From Halichondria panicea (Eukaryota; Porifera; Demospongiae; Suberitida; Halichondriidae): 64,000 bases of DNA. Below the pieces are notes generated by a model. That model was not told the DNA's origin. It saw only the letters and a list, made by a program, of their open reading frames with translations, and did not search any database. Position 1 is the first letter of the stretch; every line of letters starts with the position of its first letter. Below are positions 48,559 to 59,600 of the stretch, piece by piece. The DNA is taken from contig NC_087378.1 of the NCBI RefSeq assembly GCF_963675165.1, forward strand, positions 7,332,273 through 7,396,272, read 5' to 3'. The translations under genes were made by a program, and so were the position numbers.

Positions 48559-48661
48559 TAGCCTCGATCCCAGGCCGAGTTTTCGCTTTTATAACGGTTA
48601 GGCGAACAACTGGTTCGCCTAACCGTTATAAAAGCGAAAACTCGGCCTGGGATCGAGGCTA
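48559..48661. repeat. Perfect palindrome, 49-bp arms, 5-bp loop
   Basis: Arms 48559-48607 and 48613-48661 are exact inverse complements, outer sequence TAGCCTCGATCCCAGGCCGA. TTTAGATCATAG occurs immediately on both sides, which would fit a target-site duplication. Single TCGATCCCAGGC ends occur elsewhere (about 40660). Confidence 0.9.
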
Positions 48662-49017
48662 TTTAGATCATAGCAACCATGAGTATTTAGCCAATCAGAT
48701 TTGAATGTTCTTATCTAATCTTTGCTACATGATCTTCTAAGTAAGTACATGATTAAGCCAATCAAATTGCAGTATTTATGGCAAACATGATCTAAAACTA
48801 GACACTATACTCTGAAGGGAGTATGTGGTTATAAAATCACGTATAGATGTATACCATTTATTTGTTTTCCCAGGCAATGGTTCACCAGATTGGTGCAGCC
48901 TGTGTTAATAGGTCCCCCAAGCCTGTCAGGATCATAGCATTGCAATTGCTGGCTACAGACGAGTTGAAGCACACACACAGACAGGTAGAGAACTCCTAAC
49001 GATACTCTTTGCAGCAT

Positions 49018-49660
49018 CTGAAAGAAGTTACATATAATTATATCGAGTATATACACCGACTTTATTGTACTACAAAAAATTATAGTGATTGTAACTCAAC
49101 TGCCCCATGCATGCAGGCCAATGAATAAATTGTTGTTAGGGTAAAGCCCTCGTTAATTAGTTAGTGGCTTCACAATTAACCTACATATAAGAAAGGGCCT
49201 TTCCCAATGAATGTGAGTTGGATGTGTGAAACAAACAAGTCCTGAATATCACCAGAACTGGGATGAGTGCATGTATGTGATTGCATTGCAAATGCGAAGA
49301 GACGTTTTGTAAATGCATGATCTTGGGTCTGGTGCATTAAGGTTGCATATCATGGGGGGTAATTTTATTAACTTATTCAGAGCCCAGAATGTGTTAAAAA
49401 TAAATATTGGCAAGATATAATTAGCTAAAATTCTACAGCAACAGTTATACATGCTACTACAGAGCTAGCTATAGATCCATGTGGTTTAAATACATGACTT
49501 TTGTGCCACATAATTGTATATACAAGCAGCAGAACTCACTGTTGGTATAATGATATGTCCTCCTAGGAGCCAGGTACCCGATAGTGCAGTGGAGGTTAGC
49601 TGTTCTGTTCTAGCACACACTGCATGCATGTACATACATAAAATGTGACTAATCTTATAT
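49018..49660. repeat. Duplicate of the receptor 1 upstream region
   Basis: Shares blocks with about 38256-39300, including AAAGGGCCTTTCCCAATGAA and CCTCCTAGGAGCCAGGTACC. It shows that the duplication that gave the pseudogene included its promoter. Confidence 0.75.
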
Positions 49661-49894
49661 ATAGATCCAACTTAATTAAGCAGGGAATTATAAGTCATAA
49701 TTTCCAGGAAATTACCTGAGGATACTAGATCTATTACATGCAACTGATGTAATGTTTCTAGTCTAGTTAGCCGATAAAAAATGGGTTCTAAATCAGTTAA
49801 ATCATGTGCGTATCAATGCAGCCATGAACTGTTTACAACCCATTCAGTAGATTCTTGTGTCCAATCGCTAAGCCTCAATAGGTCAATGGGCATG

Positions 49895-50110
49895 GTCTAA
49901 AGAGTGCAACTGCAGCAAAGGACGTCGATTCCACAACGCGATGTGTTGCTTGATTAGCTCTTTGACGGCTGAAAAATCTGGCATATATAGTCTCACTCTT
50001 TTTGCTGTTCTTGCATTGAATTGTTGCTAAGGGGAAGTCCTTTTATATAGTGCTGCCATCACGTAGTATATACCACACCTATATACGTAAACTCGGAGGA
50101 TATGGACCCA
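49895..50110 (-). repeat. Dispersed promoter-plus-coding repeat, copy 1
   Basis: Inverse copy of 58572-58760. Read on the minus strand: GGTGTGGTATAT, then CAGCACTATATAAAAGGAC, then CTTAGCAACAATTCAATG, then an open stretch reading MPDFSAVKELIKQHI. The frame is not long enough to define a gene. Confidence 0.6.
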
Positions 50111-50768
50111 ATTATCCTTACATACCCCTCGACTACGCCTTGGAGTAACCATGGTAGTGGAGGATATAATTATGGGTGCCGCATATCCTCCTCGTAGGTG
50201 CGGTATATCCTATACTCATAGGTATACCAGCTCTTGTGTGTTGGGACATGATAACTCATGCCCATGCACGTATACTATAACTATAGCAGCGAGAGCTAAG
50301 CCTGGTCTAGAGTTACACCCCCATTGCTCACTGTGGTCAGACATCAAGGAATGAAGTACTGTTGTATACAGGATGCATCAATATGGCTGGATGATAATAT
50401 TGATAATACCCAGGATGTGGTGTGTTTTTCCTAAAGCACCCACCACCGTATAGACCCCTTGCAGTGATGCAATTATAAATTATGTCATGAATGTCATAAG
50501 AATATTGGACATCTTGGTGTAGCAGACTTTTACATAGCCTCGTTCTTTTACAGATAATCATATGAAATGACCTAGTAAAAAATAGCATGAAAAGATACCA
50601 AGACCAAGGTGGCGAGAAGATGTACGTACCTGGACCAGCTAGATATCAATATTGGGCTAGACCCTATCAAGCCTTTTTCCTTTGTCTCCTTGACTGGAGA
50701 TGACGCTTGAGAGTTAGAAAAAGGTCTTGTCTTTATCCCTACCACTAGGAATTCCATACAGTATAGCT

Positions 50769-50902
50769 GCAGTGGCGTAGCCAGGATTTTGGGAAGGGCA
50801 GAATAGATTAACAGATCACAGTGATTCAAGCTAAGTTCGAGTTGATAGAGCACAAAAGGGGGGGGAGCTCTAGCCCCGCCAGCCCCTCTGCCTACGCTAC
50901 TG
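50769..50902. mobile_element. Small element with GTGGCGTAGCCAGG ends
   Basis: Left end CAGTGGCGTAGCCAGG, right end the inverse of CAGTAGCGTAGGCAG, 134 bp apart; related to the element at 47367-48009. Confidence 0.6.
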
Positions 50903-52409
50903 AGCTGGTTTCTCTTTTAATTCCAACACCATGTTAGTGTTAGTCAATTAAACCCCAACTCTATACTTCTATACTGTACAACCTGCTCTGTGTCTGTTAA
51001 TTAGATTAGAGCCATATGGAAGCAAGGTGCATGTTGGGGACAGCCACAGTGTGATCAATGCAAAATCACCATGCTTACTATGTATTAAAACTGCACAATC
51101 TGTTTGCAAGTGTGCACCAAGATGGTGGCTATCAAAACGTGACGTCAGAACTACGCCTACTACAAGGGGTCTATAGAAACTGTATCCTCGGTGGTTTCCT
51201 GGGGGTTAGCGTGGAGAATTACGGTTGGAATCCTGCAATCTGATTGGTCCAGTAGGTAATGAACCTTGAAATTATTATGCATAACTCATTACATTCCAAT
51301 TCTATGTCTGTATGCAAACAACAATTAAGACAGGGATTTGTGCATAAAATGATGTTCAAGGAGCAGCAGCTATCCCAGAGTCATTTTCTCGAAGGATGGT
51401 ATTTTATTAATACTAACTTATGGATCAGCGATCAGCGATCCCAGTGGGATGCCGGCTTAATAGCTTGAAATTAACCACCAAGCCTAGTGGTTTTCAATGT
51501 ATACATAGGCTGCTATGGAGAGCAGTCTAGGTGGGTTAACTCAGCTACTATAGTTGATAAGATCTACATAGGAACTATATATACATGGCATATTATGAGA
51601 AACTGAGTGCCTCAGAGGAGGTATACTATGGGAATCAGTATTCCTAGTGCGCATGCGCAAGCCTTGCCATCTACAATACAAAGGATACTAAGACACTACA
51701 TATACATGTAGTTGATAAGATCTACATGGGAACTAAAAGTCTATTTGCGTTGAGTTCGACCCCGGAAGTATGTGGTCAATTATGGCTTCATTTATGCTTT
51801 ATGTGGTGGACAAGTATGCCTGAGACTTCTACATGGAAAATGCTAACTTTTAGCTAGTTGGAGCTTACCAGCTCTACATCATATAGATATATAGAAGTGC
51901 TTTTTAGCAAGGAATCCAATGCATGGTATATAATTATGACAAAGTTATGAACAACTTTATGAAAGTAAATCTCAGACTTCATGCAGTGCATGTGTACCGG
52001 TACGAAGTTACAGAACAGTATAGGCTGCGTATGTGATGTAGAATTCCTTAGACTGTTAGTCAGTAGATCTACATGAGACTAGAGCACTGCACTGCTGTAA
52101 TAATTATTATAAACACCACTTATAGTCAAGTGGATCTGTTCGGAACTGAAGGGAAAAATGGGAAAAGCAAGCTAAATTTTAGTCTTTACTATGCTAGGTA
52201 GGCTTTCGTCTTCGGTGTCATGTATTGTACTGATTACGGCTGGAAAACACACACATGCAGTTAGCTTTACAGTGAAACACTTGCATTCATGCGTAACATG
52301 ATCGTTTACATCATAAAAAAATAACAATTTGGCAAATTAAATTAATAGGTAGGATAAGTATAGGACAACCATTCGACCTTTACCACTATGTCATAGTAAA
52401 AGTATCAAT

Positions 52410-53629
52410 TTAATTGTTTGTTGTAGTAATTTCTTCCCCGAGGCCGTATGCACTGTTCTCAGTTGTTAGAGGGTCTACTGACGAAAGGTCGCCATAGTGA
52501 TGAGTGGGCGTCAGCGTGGGCACGTTGTCTGCCAGAAAGAAAACCGTAAATAGTAATGAAGTTTATTGATATAGCATCCAAACATAATTTTAGATGAAAT
52601 CAAACCATATACAGTATGCACGTACATACATAGGGGCAGATCCAGGGTCAGTTCGCTGGGTTCATAAACCACCCTAGTTTATACCCTACTAGATCTATAT
52701 TGAACTTACTGATTCGAGCAAGCTAGCTAGCTATATACTGTCAGTACAAAGTTCTCTCTGCACGAAAAGAGGGTGGGGCTGGCTACTGCTGAGTCAGCTA
52801 GTCTAGGTCAGGCACATTTTCACCATGGGTACCTAAAACTCCATTTCACACTGATTATCGATTATTGATCATAGTTAGCAGTATTACTAAACAGAAAGGT
52901 ACAGTCTTTTAGCCAATAAATTATAGCATATATACAGGAAGACCGACGCACATCGTTAAATTGTGTCTACACTTACTGAGATTGTCGCCGAGGCCATACG
53001 CACTGTTCTCAGTTGTTAGAGGGTCTACTGACAGAAGGTCGCCATAGTGATGAGGGGATTCAGTGGGCGTCAGTGTGGGCACATTGTCTGCCAGAAAGAA
53101 AACCATAATAATGTAGCATTCAAACATAATTTTAGCATACAGCATGCACGTACACAGGGGTGGATCCAGGGTCAGTTCGTTGGGTTCTACGAATCACCCT
53201 TCCAGTTAGTTCATACACAATACTAGATCTTACTGATACGAGCAAGCTAGCTATAGCTATACTGTCATGACAACACAGTACATCTTTCTGCACGAAAGAG
53301 GGTGGGGCTGGCTACTGCTGAGTCAGCTAGTCTAGGTCATCACATATTCACCATAGGCGGCTAAAACTCCTACTACAATTTATGATGAGTCTTTATGGGA
53401 TTAGATATTAATAGTTAGCAGTATACTAAACAGAAAAGTACAGTCCTTTAGCCAATGACATATACAGGAAGACCTACGCACATTAAATTGTGTCTACACT
53501 TACTGAGTTGCTCCTCTTCTAGATTGTTCCCGAGGCCATAGGCACTGTTCTCAGTTGTTAGAGGGTCACCTGACGGAATATCGTCATAGCCATGAGGGAC
53601 TTCAGTGGGCGGGGGTACGTAGTCATATT
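52410..53629 (-). repeat. Tandem exon duplication in the kinase tail
   Basis: Three exons (53629-53504, 53087-52977, 52528-52410) encode variants of [27 protein letters not shown]. The introns after them are also copies (shared TGGATCCAGGGTCAGTTCG, GAGGGTGGGGCTGGCTACTG, CTGAGTCAGCTAGTCTAGGT), so whole exon-intron units of about 0.5 kb were duplicated. All are in phase 1, so adding or skipping a unit keeps the frame. Confidence 0.88.
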
Positions 53630-56600
53630 CTATAGTAGAGGTAACGAAACATTGTTGACATAGCCAATCCAAACACTACACGATGAACTCAAAGTAAATA
53701 GCGTACAATACTATAAATGTGCAGTCAGAGTCTGGCTGCACCAAGACTCCAGGAATTATATAGTGCACTCCATCACAATCTTATAGGCTAACAGCTAGAA
53801 GGGTAACAGTGAATCTACAGAAAACTGACTTACTGTACTCCTCCTCCTCTTGACTGGTGTCCACCAGCACCATACCGAGCTCAGTATAGCCAGCGATGGC
53901 TATCAGTAGCCTCTCCACAATGGAGGACAGTTGTAAGAAGGTTGGCCTCTCCTCTGGGTCCTCCCTCCAACACTTACGCATCACCACAGAACTGGGTGAG
54001 GGATATACGGTCAGTTGGAAGTGAAAACCCAAAATCCAACGTAACTCTCCTAAGAGCTTGTACAATTACGAGGGCCTTGCAATGCACAGACTCTCTGCAT
54101 GAGGTAACTGTTTTGCTGGGGACATAATTATATACATGTAGTAGAATGGTACTGAATCACATGACAACCCTCCCCCTTCAATCAGCCGACTCCAAGAGGC
54201 CGGGGTGGGGAGAGCTTGCAAACATGCAGTACTCAACCAGAGGAGGTCCGACATGATCACGTGATCCAGTTTTTAATTATATTCTTGTTATATTTACATT
54301 CATTTTCCCGTGTGCATAATTATGTTTGCTTATCAGAATGAAATCATGCTGTAAAACTTCTAAAACTTTACTTGTCTACAATATTATATCTGTAGTGCAA
54401 AACAACTCATGTTTCTTCCTTCTGTATTGCATAAACTAACTACAGTAGTACCAAGGGCGTATGAAGAGAAGAGGGCATGTAACTCACAATGTAAACTGTG
54501 TATGCGTCAAAAAACTGATGAGTCATGATCAGCAGGATATGCTATATTTAGCCAACCGCCCACTAGAGGAGGTTAGTCAAGATTAATTAAGATTCACGTG
54601 AGCTTATGTTTTCTATGTAAAAACTCTAAACCCATCCAAGCTGCTGAGTCGGCACTTTTTATCTACTTTCTTCCATTAGCTCGTTTATCTCTCTTGTATA
54701 ACATCTCCTGTTAGTTTATGAGTCGTAGTAGTTTAACACTATGATTGCTATACCTGCTACATCAAGACAGGAGTCAAAGAAACCAAGGATTTGAGGCAAC
54801 AACTCAAAGTTTGTGGTTTCTGGCTTGTTGCTTCTAGTACGACTATGCTACTCACTTTCTAGTGTCACTGAGCATTGTTAGCATCATTTACTACTAGTAT
54901 AGAGAGCTACAATCATCTGCAGTATGTTTGCTTAGCTAGCTTAGCTACAATATATAGCTACTTTCTCTGTAAGTTTCCGTATATCTTCACCGTGCACGCA
55001 CAAAAACGGTGCGCATGCAATGCATTCTTTACTATTTTTAGATATAAGACCCCGCCCATTTGTTTTCTAATAGATAGTAGTTGCATGCCCTCTTCTCTTC
55101 ATACGCCCTTGGTAGTACTAGATCTATACTAAACTAAAGGGCGGCTTAGATTCAAAACTAAGTACTCTTTATGGAATGTTCATTTCCTGTCGTACCTCTT
55201 CTGGTACTCAACCATGCAGGCACTGTCACAATACATACAAACTCGGTGCACTCACATCTCGGTGGCACATGCTGCGTTGAGAGGTCTGTCTAGTCTCCGC
55301 CCCTCCTCCAGCAGCTGAATGAGAGACAGCGGGTCCACGGCAGGGTAGGGGGTCCGTCCTCCATTGAAGATCTCCCACACAGTCACACCACACGACCACT
55401 GGGCACAACAAATAAGTATACATGTCATGATATTGAGAGCAACAATATTATTGTTAGTACATTTGGGTGAAAGCAAACAATGCTTATATAAATGAAGCAT
55501 TATAAGCCTGTGATCTTAGGCTGTATGGGCGAGTAAATTGTCTCCCCGAACAAATTACTCCGGAGCATAGTGTACTCAACCAGGGTAAAGTGTCTCCTCT
55601 CTTTTCTAAACGGGTATGCATACAACAAAACCTGCATGCTGCAAAATTAACTGCACAGAAACTAAACAACAGCAATAGTTTGAAGAGAGCTAGGACAGAG
55701 CAATGTGTCCGGGGGACACTTTTGCTCCGGAGTAATGTGTCCATGCAGGCCGGGGTAACACCTTGCACCAAGTGGGCCGGAAGAATTGGTCCTAGGGGAA
55801 CAATTTTACTCTGTCCAGGGGGGAAATCTACTACGGGGGGACACTTTACTATGTGACAGTTACAGGTCTACCATACACACTGACTCACCACATCAGTCTT
55901 CTCCGTGAAGACGGCATCGTTAAGACTTTCCAAGGCCATCCATTTGTAGGGCATCTTCACATTGACTCGATAGTTCTGTCTGAAGTAGCCGGTAGCATAG
56001 ACGTCCTCAGCCAGACCAAAGTCCCCCACCCTGATGCACCCTCCCGAGTCCAGCCTATATATAGGAATGTACAAGATGAAACCACACTGAAACATACAGT
56101 CATGTTGAATACATATATAACGAGTGTATTATTGACATTGGACACAATCCAATGAAAGTTCTCAAAACTGTATAATTATAGTATAGTGATGTATAAAACA
56201 AACTATGGATGAGTATACAGTCAATCTTTAACTCACATGCAGTTTCTGGCTGCAAGGTCTCGATGGACAAACTTCTGCTCGGCCAAGTAGGCCATTCCCA
56301 GTGCTATCTGATGGCATATCTTTAGAAGCAGTTTTCTCACTGCCAGAATCTGTAGAGAAAGGCATAAAATCATTTGGTGGTGCCGTGATCATTAATCTCT
56401 GTAAAATTCAGCAACACACAACTCTTTGTTTGAGACTACTCATTAACTATCCACGAAGAAATTATCTTTACACTTTAAACTCACAGCTATATAGTCGCTA
56501 GAGAGATACGTATTTCCATACCCTTAACACACACACCTGATCAATCTCGCAGTCATCATCCAGCTCAAGGTTATTCCTCTCTCTCTTGAGGTAGTCGAAG

Positions 56601-59600
56601 AGGCTCCCGTTGGCCATATATGGCATCACTATGGCAATGCCGGGGCCAGCATCGAGACACACCCCAATCAGGGACATGACATGGGGATGGTCAAAGTCCT
56701 GCATCTTGTTCACCTCACACACCATGCTCTGAACATCTGACATTGAGAACAGACCTACACAGGGTAGACAATGATTAACTGAGTGACTCATCACGAATAC
56801 AATTATTAGTAGTTGGCCAGAAATTGTGTAGGGTTCTGATAACAATTCTCAATAATATTATAGTTATAACCTCTCGAAAAATGCTGGGGCTGACAACATG
56901 CATACTAGGTGTATCAAGTTATAATTACATATATATGATGTCACCTTTTAATGTCTTCACGGCCACTCCCTGTATAGGTACATGGTTCCAGTCTGTCAGG
57001 ACTCCCTTGTACACAATGCCAAATTCACCTGTATAGTGATATCGCATAAATTAAGTAAAATACACATTTTGTTTACCTTGTCCTATTGCAGTACTAGAGA
57101 GCTTCAATTTTGAGGCTGGTATTTTGAATGAGTCTGGGATGGACTCAGCAATTTCATTGAGTTCTGATTCTGTAGGTCAATGAAGATTGCTGCATGTAAC
57201 AGAGACTATAAATATGTAGCTAAGAACGTACTAACGAGTGCAGTGTTGCCATCCAATACCTCTTGAGTTATCCTGTGAGTCATATGTACAACGGTATAAA
57301 AATGATAGATACATAGCAATACTTACCCAGTAGCCACAAGCTCCATGTTTTGTTGGTGCGTAGCAATTGACACTGACTTCCTTCGAGACTTTATATAGAA
57401 GCAGATGACAACTAATATCAGTACACACACGATCAGTACACCAATGATGATGATGACACTAAAAGGGATGATGATATTCAGAGGAAGTCCAGTAGTCACA
57501 GGAACTCCAGCAGTCACAGGAGCTGCAGTAGTCACAGGAACTTCAGTAGTCATAGGAAGTTCACGGTACATTAATCGCTGATCCAGTACTTCAGCGATGT
57601 TTCTCCCAACGGTCACCTGAAGGGACAGTGCCATGTGACACAAAGTTACAGTTTATTAGTCACTCACATTTATGATAGCTGGGTTTTCCCCTCCTGGTGG
57701 CTCTGAGGGAGCAGTACAGAAGATCCCTGTCAAGCTACTAGGTGTCTTGACACACTCCTCCCCTCCCACTGTCACACGTATCTCACTGGTATCCACTGAG
57801 TCGAGATTATCACCCTGGATACACGCACGATAACAATAGGGTCAGTATACTGGACAAGACATACCACAATATGTATGATGGCCGCCATGCCAGTGATGAC
57901 ATCTTGAGAAGAATTCAGACTGAAGTTGGATGGATCTGATTGGACGGTGATGAGGAAGAGTGCGGGTGGGACATCATCAAACATTAGAGCATAGTTCAAT
58001 GCAGTCGGTGAGGTCTCCGACAGGTCAGGAGTGTAGCATGTAAGGGTGGTAATGTTCACAGTAACACTGCAGATGGTACCCTCTCCCAAAGTGCAGTTGC
58101 TCCTCTGTAGGGGAGAGTATAAGTACATCGTATACAGTATAGACTCTCGTTAATCCAGTCATGCTTGGGACAGTGCAGTTTGGCCGGAATAGCGAGGTGG
58201 CTGTATTTCAGGCGCGGCTTAAAAATGACCTTACCTCAAATCTAAAGACTAATTTTGCGGTTCTTGTCTCAAAGATAATGAAGGATAATGAATCATTCTG
58301 CTCTCTATTTAAGTGTTAGATACCAAACCACACCCAAAACGTCATATCCGGCCGTAACAAACGTACATTGAAAACCTAGTTTGGGGCAGCCAGTACTGGC
58401 CAGTATACGGAATAGCGAGTGGCCGCATTTAAGGGTGAGTTTTGTGCAGTAAATTAACATCTAGCTAGCAATCCGTGCCAAACCAAATGGCCGGTATATT
58501 GAGGTGGCTGTATTTCAAGAGTCTACTGTATCACTTTGTCATGGTAAAAGCATGTACAGTCTCTTCCGTGTTATGTATAGGATATACCACACCTAAGTAG
58601 GTGTGGCATATCTGACTTATACCACGTGACCGCAGCACTATAAAAGGACCTCCCCCTAGCAACAATTCAATCACGATGCAGACTGCAAAAAAGAACAAGA
58701 CTATGCCGGATTTTGCAGCTGTCAAAGAGCTAGTTGAGCAACATGTTTACTCCTACAGATGCTCAAGAGCTTCCTTGGTCCAAGCGTTGACCATTCGACG
58801 ACCCTTACTGGAGTTGCAAGCTCTTCTTGAATAAAATGTATCTAAACCGCACCCATGGACCCATGGAAGCTTAGCCATCTTGTTGGAGAGCACCTTCCGT
58901 GTTTCTGCCGTCGCTTTGAGTCTTAGTACCGTCAAGCATGGCTCTTTTCTCTTTGCTTACTTTCTTGAACAAATGAAAAAACAAAAAAACAACTTGAAAA
59001 ACTGTGCATGCCTGGGGCTGTATGCTAATATTCTATATATCCTACAGCTGTTGACCAATGAGATCAATTTGTGGTGACGTAAGTGTGGTATAAATGGTTT
59101 TATTACACGTTGGTCACATAGACTCAAGGCACAAGTTAGTGTGATAAAACACATGATTATAGCATGATAATGCTTTCATACAACCAATCGGTCTCATGCT
59201 ATATATTTGTGAGGACAATAAAAAAGCCACGAACATTTTAGTAACTGTGTTTATTTAGTTTTACTGCTCTCGGCAAAATTTACAATTGCGAATTCATGAT
59301 TCATTAATGAATGTTTAGACGCATGACATTAGATCTACTCGCTATATACGGTAGTTGCTGGCTTACCAGAGTAACCCCCATTGGTTGGTAGACCTCCAAC
59401 ACAGGCTGTTGTACCACATTAAAGAATAGTCCAGTAAAGGTCAGCGCGATGCCTCCGCTGGAAATCGTGTTGCTAGGAGACACACTAATCACATTGGGGT
59501 TGTTAAGATAACTGAAGACTAGCCCAGGATTTCTGATTCTGGCAGCATCAATGGACACCACCACCATTGCATCAGAGGCGAAGCTTGATGCTGTGGTAGT

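Larger units (their letters stand above)
46388..49017 (-). pseudogene. Decayed duplicate of Ig-type receptor 1
   Basis: Exon 1 (49017-48855) is intact and nearly identical to that of receptor 1 (MLQRVSLGVLYLSV...). Exon 2 (47157-46913) carries a 4-bp insertion near its start, reading into TGA after about six codons, and an 8-bp deletion in the middle. Exon 3 (46813-46388) has a 5-bp deletion after LYNCDD, causing a stop, and further on a CGA to TGA change (NRQ becomes N-stop). Splice sites are mostly preserved. No stalk, membrane or tail exons were found. Intron 1 has grown to about 1.7 kb by gaining a GGGGCGTAGGCAGG element and two palindromes. The gene cannot make the full receptor; exon 1 could still give a short secreted peptide if transcribed. 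Confidence 0.88.
49661..52409. other. Repeat-rich spacer downstream of the kinase gene
   Basis: No supported gene. It holds one arm of an inverted repeat pair (49895-50110) and a small GGCGTAG-ended element (50769-50902). Short open frames here show no recognisable domain or splice context. Confidence 0.5.

Noticed and set aside
57230-57272. Alternative donor at 57235 (GTTAGT) for the juxtamembrane kinase exon
   Set aside because: It gives the wrong phase for the next exon; the donor at 57231 (GTACGT) keeps the frame into SELNEIAES.
58753-58935. Short minus-strand open frame (60 residues)
   Set aside because: Adjacent to a dispersed repeat, no domain and no splice partner.
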